Positions 35,551 through 44,970 of a stretch of DNA of 64,000 nt are shown here, piece after piece; positions within the stretch are counted from its first letter, which is position 1, and every line of letters starts with the position of its first letter. The translations under genes and the position numbers were made by a program. The notes under the pieces are model-generated. The model saw only the letters and a list, made by a program, of their open reading frames with translations. It was not told the origin of the DNA and ran no database searches. Source of the stretch: Argentina anserina (Eukaryota; Streptophyta; Magnoliopsida; Rosales; Rosaceae); NCBI RefSeq assembly GCF_933775445.1, contig NC_065876.1, forward strand, positions 13,888,001 to 13,952,000, given 5' to 3'.

Positions 35551-38403
35551 TTACGGTTGAATTCTCCCATCCTCGGTTTCTATGTGGCTAACCCCTCTAA
35601 TCATACCCCAATCACCTTTATTCACCCTACAGTACTTTTGCTTCAATATCTCACTTTCTGAAATGATCAACCTTTTGAGTGATCTTGGTAGTCCTCTCCC
35701 CGGAAATGATTGAAGCTTAGGGCAACCATCGATTTCTAACTCCTCAAGAGCAGCTAAGTAGTACAATGGAGGTAGGTTGCGAAATTCCTTGCAAGCTATA
35801 ATGGTAAGCTTTCTAAGGCGAGGCATGTCAGATGCTTCCATTCCTCCCCAAGTACGCAATGCAGGCATTTCACTAAACTTTAGAGTTTCCAAAGATGGAA
35901 AACCCTCTTGCCCACCATCTGATTGAAAAAACGGACTATCCACAGTTACCAAACTTTTCATTTCTTCAATGACAAGATGTTTGAGAAGATGAAGTCCCCC
36001 TAGTGAAGGGAGGAGTGTACAAGATCCGCACTTTCTTAGATTCATGGTCACAAGCTTGCAAAACAAAGGGTTACTCATCCAATCTGGAAATTTTGAACCA
36101 CAGTAACCTATAATTTGTAACTTTAGCACGCTTGGATGAGGTTCGAGGCCCTCAAGAACTGCTTGATCGACTGTGTTGGATCTATTAGCTTCCCATCGCA
36201 GCTCCAATTCCTCCAAGTATTGCTTTTCTTGTAACTTAGCAGCCTTAGCTTCTTGGATAGTTTTCACCTTCTCAAGCTTTTTAATGCAAATTGATCCACG
36301 GAGGCATCTCATCTCTTTTAGCTCCTCTATTGTTTTACCCCGTTCACTTCCCACTACAAAAACAGTGAGGGTTTCAAGACTAGTCAACTTCCCAACATCA
36401 ACAGGCATGGAATTGACTTTACCAAGTTTCTCAAGGTCCATGTGCCGTAGCTTGATCAACTTGTTTAAGTTCTCAGGCAGCTCCTCAAGGTTGGAACAAT
36501 TTTTGACATTGAGTCTCTCTAACCCATTTAATTGATCTATCTCCTGTGGGAACTTTATTATCAAGGTACCGCTAACATTGAGGTGACGAAGATGTCTCAA
36601 CATTTTAATATCTCCAGACAATTTAGAGATGCGAGTACCACTCAAATTTAACACTCTTAAGCATGGAAACTTCCGAAAGAAATCAACAGGAACACTTAAA
36701 AGCTTGTGTGGGTACTTAGAGAGCAACATAAAAGTCCTTAACTTCTCATACCTGTAAAACTCTTCGAACAGACCTGATTCAACTTGTTCATGACAAATCG
36801 AGGAATGCCGGATATTTGTCGATATGGGCAAGACTTGTGGCCTTGTATCCTCAGAAGAAAAGCATAAGTTGGTTGAAACTATTTTCGCCAAGTCATGAAT
36901 GAAGCCATGCATTTCATACTTTCCTTCACAGGGTTTCTCTGATGAAACTTGAAAAAAGGACCTTGAGCACAACTCATCGAAGTACTCTATTCCAATATCT
37001 TCAATTCTTCTTGTTCCTCGGGCTTGAATGAAGCCTTCAGCTGCCCATAGTTGGATCAAATCATCCCTTTGGAAGGGACGATTGCGAGGCAGAAGAGAAG
37101 AATACGCAAAACATCTCTTCAGATAAGCTGGCAAATGATCATAACTTCGTTTTAGCACTGGATAGATCAGATTCTTATCTTCTGCCAAATTCCACAGCTC
37201 ACATCTTAGAATCTCATCCAACTCCATCTCTTTCGATTTGAGACGCATGACACTCCCGATCAACTTCGCCACCAATGGAACACCTTTACACTTCTCTGCT
37301 ATGTTTACCCCACTCTCCTCACTAAGACTTGATTTCATCAAGCTTTTATTGATAATATCAAGACAATGTTTATCTGACAAACCACCCAAGCAATATGTAC
37401 TGCTATGATCAGCAACAATGGATGAAACAACATGGCTCCGAGTAGTTACCACAATTACGCTCCCGGGTGCTGCAAATCTAAATGGCAATGTCAAGGCATC
37501 CCAATTAATGGGATTCTCATCACACATGCCATCTAGCACGAGCAAAAACTTGTCCTTTTCCCCTACAGTCTCCTTCAATTTGAGCTGAACAGAGTCGAGA
37601 GTCGACAACTGCGCAATGCTGGGATCCGGAACTGTCTTCGTAGTGGCTTCACATATGGACTTGGTGATCTTGAGCACATCATCGCCGAAACCAACACTGA
37701 CCCACCACATTCTTTTGGCCCCAAACTCCTTAACAACCTCTTGGTCATTGAAACCCAGCTGCGCAAGTGTTGTCTTCCCAATCCCAACCAAACCCACTAT
37801 TGAAACCACAGAAACTGCTGTCTTGTCCCTCTGCTTAGACACCAACTCCAGGACTTGCAGCCTATCCTTTGTCCTCCCAACTACAGAGCGCTCATCAACC
37901 ATAGAACCTCTGTGACTCTGAGGAGGAGGAGCTGAAAATGTATGAGCAGGCCTGGGTTGGCTTAGTTCGGAGATAGTGTAACCCTCCATTTCGAGAGCTA
38001 AACCATTCACCTGATCCACCATCGCTCCGACCTCTTTCCCGAGCTTTCCCTCAAAGGCTTTCAAATCCTTGTCCAACTTGGCTGGCCTCAGTTGCTGAGA
38101 GTATATCCTCTCATATTCCAGAAGAGTCTTATCCAGCAGATCATCTGCATCCAGAAGAACATTCTTGAAATCTTCGATTATGATCTGATAGGCATTGGAG
38201 ATTGAAGCCTGGTTGTCGGCATCGTCGACATGGGATTGGAGTTTCAGCAGTCTTCTTTCCAGCTGTTGGACCTTTAGGTTGATCTCCGGGTCTCGTGATC
38301 TCAGCTTCCGACCGACTTGAACGAGTTTCTTAGCAACGTCAGGCAGGAATGCCGACGTGATGCCGGTCCCCAGTACTAGAGACAGTATTTCGACAATCGG
38401 CAT
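35551..38403 (-). CDS. CC-NB-LRR (CNL) disease-resistance-like protein
   Basis: Intracellular immune receptor of 950 residues in one exon. A coiled-coil/Rx-type domain (about 1-150) has an EDVID-like acidic stretch at DADDLLDK. NB-ARC follows: P-loop GLVGIGKTT at 204-212, kinase-2 LLVLDGMC at 287-294, RNBS-B GSVIVVTTR, GLPL variant GVPLV, winged helix CFAYSSLLP. The MHD position reads MHG (498-500), then IHDLAK. LRRs run from about 560 to the end, ending with the 'CPKLQSFPGRGLP' type seen in RPM1/I2-like plant NLRs. Odd: the second kinase-2 Asp is Gly292, the kinase-2 Trp is Cys294, and MHD Asp is Gly500, all normally strongly conserved. The frame is open throughout, so it may still act, for example as a regulator or sensor. 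It is head to head with the TIR-NLR at 44971. The start is the first ATG of the open frame. Confidence 0.95.
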   Translation of the reverse strand: MPIVEILSLVLGTGITSAFLPDVAKKLVQVGRKLRSRDPEINLKVQQLERRLLKLQSHVDDADNQASISNAYQIIIEDFKNVLLDADDLLDKTLLEYERIYSQQLRPAKLDKDLKAFEGKLGKEVGAMVDQVNGLALEMEGYTISELSQPRPAHTFSAPPPQSHRGSMVDERSVVGRTKDRLQVLELVSKQRDKTAVSVVSIVGLVGIGKTTLAQLGFNDQEVVKEFGAKRMWWVSVGFGDDVLKITKSICEATTKTVPDPSIAQLSTLDSVQLKLKETVGEKDKFLLVLDGMCDENPINWDALTLPFRFAAPGSVIVVTTRSHVVSSIVADHSSTYCLGGLSDKHCLDIINKSLMKSSLSEESGVNIAEKCKGVPLVAKLIGSVMRLKSKEMELDEILRCELWNLAEDKNLIYPVLKRSYDHLPAYLKRCFAYSSLLPRNRPFQRDDLIQLWAAEGFIQARGTRRIEDIGIEYFDELCSRSFFQVSSEKPCEGKYEMHGFIHDLAKIVSTNLCFSSEDTRPQVLPISTNIRHSSICHEQVESGLFEEFYRYEKLRTFMLLSKYPHKLLSVPVDFFRKFPCLRVLNLSGTRISKLSGDIKMLRHLRHLNVSGTLIIKFPQEIDQLNGLERLNVKNCSNLEELPENLNKLIKLRHMDLEKLGKVNSMPVDVGKLTSLETLTVFVVGSERGKTIEELKEMRCLRGSICIKKLEKVKTIQEAKAAKLQEKQYLEELELRWEANRSNTVDQAVLEGLEPHPSVLKLQIIGYCGSKFPDWMSNPLFCKLVTMNLRKCGSCTLLPSLGGLHLLKHLVIEEMKSLVTVDSPFFQSDGGQEGFPSLETLKFSEMPALRTWGGMEASDMPRLRKLTIIACKEFRNLPPLYYLAALEELEIDGCPKLQSFPGRGLPRSLKRLIISESEILKQKYCRVNKGDWGMIRGVSHIETEDGRIQP

Positions 38404-38859
38404 GATGAAAATATGGCAAGTTAAGAAAAGCTTAATTGGCCATGGAAATGTTTACGGTGGTTGACGAACCAGAGAAAAGCTTATTGTTTTTAGGAAAAAT
38501 TACAGATACACCCAATTTTCAAGCCCACTTTTCAAATACACCCACACCCTTTCTTTTTTTAATCTACACCCAAAACATAGAACAACATTCCTTAAAGAGT
38601 TTTTTCTATCATTTGATATATTCAATTTATTTGTTCCAGTTTACGTTTTTTCCCTTTTAATTAAAAAAGAAAATTGTCTCCCTAAATATAGTTGTCAATG
38701 ACAACGAAAAATATCTCCCTAAATCAATTAACAGGTTCAATCAAGTTAGAGAAACGTACGTAAAGTTAATGGAAAGTCTTTTTTAAAGGAAACTAACACA
38801 CCTATACTTTAGAGGAGTTATATGCTTGGAAAAAAATGACAAAATTATATGAAAAAGTC
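38404..38859. promoter_or_regulatory. Upstream region of the CNL gene
   Basis: About 460 bases between the CNL start and the copia relic. It holds a block with repeated TACACCC words (38500-38575) that resembles, in inverted orientation, sequence at about 44817-44900 beside the TIR-NLR. No clear TATA box is chosen. Probably the original spacer of the NLR pair. Confidence 0.45.
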
Positions 38860-38864
38860 AAAAC

Positions 38865-38956
38865 TGTTCCGGGAGAATTACTATTCTACCCTTGTGTGTG
38901 TCTTAGCCTAATATGTTTCATGTTAGGAGATAGATTAGCATCTCTGTAATAGATCA
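38865..38956 (+). repeat. Truncated 5' LTR of the NLR-spacer copia element
   Basis: The first ~92 bases match the right LTR (TGTTCCGGGAGAATTAC to CTCTGTAATAGAT) and then similarity stops abruptly. A deletion removed the rest of the LTR and probably the primer-binding site. Confidence 0.85.
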
Positions 38957-39069
38957 CGTTATCACGCACTTTACCCTAAAATCCTGAACTTTTAGAGCCC
39001 TAGAAATTTTTTCTATTTCTCCACCGCCGGCCGTCGTCGTGTCCGGCCTCCGACATCTTCTCGTCGGCG

Positions 39070-39310
39070 CAGCCCCTGCTCGCCGTCACTGCAGCCCCCA
39101 CCCCCCCCCCCCCCCCCCCCCCGCTGCTACCTCTGCAGCCCCGCACGCAGCCCCGCATCGCAGCTCCTGCAACCCCGCTGCCTCTGCACGCAGGCACGCA
39201 CACAGATTATGCCATGCAGCCCCTGCGACCCCCCTGCAGCCCCGCACGCAGATCCTGCGCTGCAGTCCCTGTGACCCCCCAGCTGCCCCTGCACGCAGCC
39301 CCGCAGGGTC
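39070..39310. repeat. GC-rich tandem repeat with poly-C run
   Basis: A run of 22 C (39101-39122) is followed by imperfect repeats of CTGCAGCCCCGCACGCAG-like units up to about 39310. It is strikingly GC-rich compared with all surroundings. It lies in the leader of the decayed copia element and generates several overlapping spurious open frames. Confidence 0.85.
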
Positions 39311-42300
39311 TCTTCCGCATTCGCTCCGTAAAAACATATTTTTGCCCCGCAAGACCCCGCATCAGAGGATTCAAAATTGATCCTCCCGCACAAGCAAACT
39401 CTTTGCTCAAGAGAAGCTACTCCCGTCTTCTCTACCCTTTTGGGCATATGGCCTATCGAGCACAATAGCCCTTTGGGCTTCATATTATATTTTCTTTTCC
39501 TTTTCCTTTTTCCTATTTCATTATTTAAATGTTCATTGGCACGTTTTTATTTCTAACGATATTTCACATGCTCATATAGGTAAAATCATTGCTCGTCGTA
39601 CTATAGTGATGACATTCATGCCGAGATGGATGATACTTTTGTCATCTACATACGATTTTGATCGTATCCTCCCAAGATTTTATGTCATCGGATGAAGATC
39701 GAAAAGGAATTCATCAAGCAACTTCATGTATGACGATCGATTTGCAGTGCAATTTAATTATATGCGGTCTATTTGGCAGACCAACAAGTATGTTTTTCTT
39801 AAAGTTGCTGCTTTTGAACATATATATATTATATCGGGCGCTATTAGCCTTCTTCTTGTCTTAATTCCGGCCTTTCTTATAACGCCGATGAGACTATAGA
39901 GGGATGGGTTTATTATTATTGGTGACCACCCACACCAATTGGATGGGTTTTACCACCCAAATTGTTTGGTATTCAACTGCTCCAATACCATGTTTTTCCG
40001 ACTCTTGAGTTGAAGAATGTAGTTCTATTGCCATGTGATACATTCGATGGAATTGCCATTTGTTTCAATCCCCTCTCTTACAATATCCTATGGCGTATTG
40101 TGTAGAGAAGTTCACCGCGTCGTTGACTCTCTTAATCTTCATTTTGAGAATGTCCCGCCGTGAAATCGAGTATCTTGCTAATTGCGTCACCACCCACACT
40201 GTCCTACGGCGCAGGTAGTTGTTTTACGGATCTCGTGCGGAGATTGTGTTATATATCTTCTTGTCTTGCTAAGTTTTAAAGGCCATACATGCCAATGATG
40301 GATTTTCATCTTGATATTTGTGTTCAGAATGGAGAGGAATAAATCTGTCAGATTTCATTGACAATATCTTTTTCAAGCTTCGACAGTAGCTTTGTTAGCC
40401 TGCAGACATAGTTTTGCTTGCCTGCAGCAGTAGTTTTATGTAACTCAAGATTCTTTGAATCATGGGTTCGGTTTTACTGTCTTCTCGGTTTTGACATGAT
40501 CATTTTTTTTGGTCATTTTGAACCAGATATGATGATTCGAGTTCTTTGAAATTCACATGATCATCTATTTTTCATGTTCACGAAGCGATTGGAGGACCAC
40601 CTCACCCATGCTCCACACGGTGAGGCCGTGCCTATCCGTGACATGCACGGTGAGGCCGAGCCTGCCTCTTTCGGCGGCTCCATGGAATTAAGGCCATCGG
40701 TGGCAGCATCCCCTCCTTCATAGGAGCTTGTGATGCCTCCCGTGTTTTCTAATGCCTCCATGACACTCTCTGATGTCTATCGCTCATTTTGCAAAGCTTG
40801 TTCTTTTGCTAGATTTCAAGGAAGTCCTTATTTTCTAAGGCTCAAACTGAGAACATTCCATTCTTACAAAGTATTTAAGGTGACATTAGTGGACCCTATC
40901 CAACCGAATGCAGACACTTTTCGGTATTTTTATGGCATAGGTTAAGAGCATCGACGCGTTGGTCACACGTCGCTTTGCTTTCCACAAGAAACGCTACATT
41001 CGCTAAAGTTTTTAGCTTGATCATCATCCTAAGGGATCACCACCCTTCCCATCCTCTCAAATCTATTTGATTAGATATCGTTGGAGAGTTCACCTCCACG
41101 ACTTTGATGATTTCGTTTTGCTTATCTACTGGGATCGTCGTTGAACATATTATTCCTCATGTTCATTCACTGCATGATCTAGCAGAGCCCGGACTTGGTT
41201 ATGGGTACTAACCTGCCGATTTTTGCATGGGGATATGTAATGATGTTGCATGCAGCGACACTTATTCGTTTCAGACCCACAACTTGCCAAGAGTTTAGTG
41301 CGTACCAGATGGTCACTGGATACGGTCCCAATGTTCTTTTCACTAAGGCCTATTTGGTTAAAATTGTTTATGTGCCTCTATTGTAGTTATCTCAATGGGT
41401 CTACTTGAAACGATTAAGTATTCTGGTTGGTTATGATTTATGAATCACCAACACTTAACCGCTATTTCCAATCTACAACCGTGGATCTCTATCCTGCAAT
41501 ATTAGCAGACGGTCACTTTGATGAGACATACTTCCTGTCGTTAGGAGGAGATATGGAATGCTCTCATTCCGGTTTTCACGCCAGGAATTGACGTGGTGTG
41601 GTACTATGTCTCATTAAGATCCCGCACTACTCAAAGTGAGCAAATGTGCAACGCATTATCTACCTCCAGAAAGTCAAAGATTCGATGCTCAATGACTTTA
41701 CCGATATTGCGAAAGTGACGAGATCGCACATAAATGATGTGATGTGCCGGTAAGGTTGGAACTCTCAGAATATGAGAGAATTTCATATGACCTGGTCCTA
41801 GCATTGTTGGCACAATCCCTGACAGTGGGAAGGAAGCCGGTGATGGCCCCATCGTAAGCTGTGGTGTTGTCGGCGCCCATGGTATTGCACCACAAAACAA
41901 GGGCGGCAAACGCAAAGATGGACTAGTAAGGGTCATAGCTTCGGTCTTGGCTCCTGCCTAGATGAGGGGGAGACCATTATTCTCTGGAATCAAAACCAGA
42001 AAGAAGCGAAGTGCGTAGGCACAAGTATTTCGCCCATCATCAAGAGATATTCTCTAAACATGTGTATCAACTAAGTTTCTGTGGGACGCTACAGACTCCT
42101 TTTGTTGATGTTAGAGAAGAATAGAAATCTCACGAATTGATCGTATATAGCGCGCGTGTGTTTAATAGATTGATCTACCATGATTAATGATGTATTCGCT
42201 TATGCTCTTATTCCATTGTAAAGCATCAACGATGAGCAACTTGACCGAAGTGGAAAGAATCAATACAGGTTGAACTAGACTTGTTATGTTGGTCGTTGTT

Positions 42301-43786
42301 CGTAAGTGTAATGAGAAAGATGAAGTCATGCGATATATGTAGGACTTATGGCGCAAAGATTGTCTCATTATCCTAGTATTGACTACGATGAGTTATATTC
42401 TCTCGTTATGGACATAATTTCTTTCTGCTACTTGATCAGTAGTAGTGTCCATGAAAACTGATTTGCAGCATATGATAGTGGTCATAGAATATCTGTAAAG
42501 GGATCTTGACGCAGATATGAGAGTGCCTGAGGGACTTTAAATGCCTTTAGACCACGGAGAGCTTATGTAATCAGATTGCGACGTTCGAGAGAACGTAGTA
42601 CAATCAGTTGCAAGAACTCATACCCATATGTGTTCATATGAAAGCTAATTCTTGATTCTCTATTCCGTCTAAGTATAGATGATGAAGAGATTCAATGAGC
42701 TATACATTCATACATGTTAGTGTTGTTGGGACACTATTGCTTTCATTATGACGTGATTACCTATGCGCCTATGCATCGTCATTGAACTTGCATTGCTCCA
42801 TTGACATGGGTTTAGTTCTACACTTAGTGAACCAACACAAATCCTATCCACAGCAACGCCGCCAACAGCTCCAGCAACATCAACGTACCCTTGGTGTAGC
42901 AGTCAACACTGGTAGTGTAAAGGATACGTACGGTTCCGCTTCGGACCAAATTCAGTCCTTCATTGGTCCATTCCCCCATTCTTTTTGCGAAAGACACATT
43001 AAATGTGACAAATCAGAATCTGTCTAGTTTTGTAGGTCAACTTCAACGAGACCTACAAGACAGCTCGCTTGATGAAATATGATGAAATTGATACCATTGG
43101 AAAGGCCTAAGTGTCGACTTTCCAGGGACACCAACCATTCATTCATAGCTATCATATTGAGTGAGTTATGGCCGTTTTAGCAAAGTATGACAGTCCTATC
43201 CGGAAATTTGCAAGTCAGACAACTTCGACAGAGCATTGTGAACTGCTCTGATCGGATAAGGTTGTTAACCTTATGTCACTGGAAAGCCACGGGTGTCTAA
43301 TTTTCAGAACATTTTACGGTTCACTGATACCTATTTTAACGAAGAAGTTATGGCCGTTTAAGTAAGTGAAGGTCATTTTACCCGAGAATCTGATTTTCAT
43401 TGCAAACTCTTGTTTTGAGTTGTTATGCAATCTTGTTTCCTAAGATCTAAGTTTGGCTAAGTATAGCATGTATGATCTAAGGATGTGTGGCTAGATTAAT
43501 GATTAATCATTATCCCAAGACTACGTTTGAGAAGCATGTAATGAACGTTGTGTACGTTGTTCTTTGTACTCCATGATTATGGCACTAATCAGGGGGAGTT
43601 ATTTCGTAGACTTCAGGGGGAGTCTAGCTCACATGATTCTATCAAATGTAGACGGTGCGTTGTACTTTTTTTCCCTTCGATCAAGCTTTTTTTTTTACCC
43701 AAGAGATTTTTATTTTGCTTGACAAGGTTTTTACCGAGGCAACGATATGTGCACCATGCAACCTAGGCATGCGACACAAGGGGGAG

Positions 43787-43970
43787 TGTTCCGGGAGAAT
43801 TACTATTCTACCCTTGTGTGTGTCTTAGCCTAATAGGTTTCCTGTTAGGAGATATATTAGCATCTCTGTAATAGATTAGGACTCCGAATCCTACGGGATT
43901 GTGGTTTTGTAATGCCTATATATAGGCCCCCATATCATTCAATCATACACAATTATTTCATTCTGAAACA
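43787..43970 (+). repeat. 3' LTR of the NLR-spacer copia element
   Basis: 184 bp, begins TGTTCCGGG and ends CTGAAACA, directly after the polypurine tract. It contains TATATATAGG, the likely LTR promoter. The same family as the solo LTR at 21316-21532. Confidence 0.88.
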
Positions 43971-43975
43971 AAAAC

Positions 43976-44970
43976 AAAAATGATAGAGCGTTAATTAAAA
44001 TGTCTATAATAAACTCTGTAAAACATCATCGTTAGTATAGAATAAACAGAGATCCTTCAGTTCGGGAAATTGAAGTGAACTCTAAACTTTTAGTATTAAC
44101 AAACCCCCTCTATCGAATAGGCACCTCATTCCTATCCCACAGACAAATACTATCAGATAGGTAGAACACCCTACCCAACCAGAAATTACACCCATAAGAC
44201 CCAACACTTTCTACGTAATAGCCAACTCCCTCCTACCACATATACAAATCCCATCAGAACGGAAAAACATCAAATAAGCAATTCCTACCTAACACAAAGG
44301 AAAATCCAACCTGAAATTAAAACCTCCACATCCAACACTCCCTCTCCAATACGTACCTCCTTCCTACCACACCGGACACACCTCCTCTCAAACCCACGAG
44401 TAGAGAGTTACATACCGGAATAAACAAATAAAACAGGTAGACAATATTACATACTGGAATAAGCAGAAATAAAACAAGCCGATGCCTCAATGCCACCCAC
44501 CACCACCCTCCGATTGAGCCATCCATTTATACCAAAAAAAAAACCGCCGGATATAGAGAATTAAAGTTGAGGATGCTGAAATTGAAACCGTTGTATTGAT
44601 TATATGATTTGACTAATGAAGGAGATAAGAAATACATAGCTAGAATCATGCAGATTCATGATTCTTGGGTTATGAAGGAGTTCGAAACGTAGTTTCAATC
44701 ACACGTGATATCGATTGTTTTGTTTTGGGTCTTTAGCATGGTTCGTAAATTCTTGCAAAACAGGGTACTGTTTACTAAGTTAAATATATATTTTTAAAAA
44801 TTAAAATTCAACCTAATAAATAGGTTTGGGTATAATTTGAAATAGTGGGTTTATTCTGAAAAAGGTCAAACATTTTGGGTGTATATCTAAATACCCCTTG
44901 TTTTTATGATTTGCCTTTGGAAACATCAAGTTGGCCGAGCCCAATTAGCCTCAGATCCAGTCCCGGAACC
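43976..44970 (+). promoter_or_regulatory. Upstream region of the TIR-NLR gene
   Basis: About 1 kb between the copia relic and the start codon. A C-rich/A-rich low-complexity stretch lies at 44100-44520, and a TACACCC-rich block (44817-44900) is inverted relative to the one beside the CNL. No confident core promoter elements could be named. Confidence 0.4.

Larger units (their letters stand above)
38865..43970 (+). mobile_element. Decayed Ty1/copia element between the two NLR genes
   Basis: A 5.1-kb element bounded by the 5-bp duplication AAAAC (38860-38864 and 43971-43975). The left LTR is truncated and the right LTR complete (184 bp). A polypurine tract (ACAAGGGGGAG, 43776-43786) precedes the right LTR. 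Internally only scraps of copia protein remain, for example an integrase-like stretch near 41240-41385 (ATLIRF...YQMVTGYGPN...KIVYVP) in a sea of stops. The 5' part carries a GC-rich tandem repeat. It is much older or more mutated than the copia at 9780. No coding frame survives. Confidence 0.85.

Noticed and set aside
39000..39483. Several overlapping Pro/Ala/Gly/Cys-rich open frames on both strands
   Set aside because: They come from the GC-rich tandem repeat and poly-C run in a dead copia leader; no domain, no start context, no splicing.
44875..44970. Extended N-terminus for the TIR-NLR starting at 44875
   Set aside because: That reading begins with TTG, not ATG, and the added residues look like promoter sequence. 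The ATG at 44971 in a good context starts a normal TIR protein.
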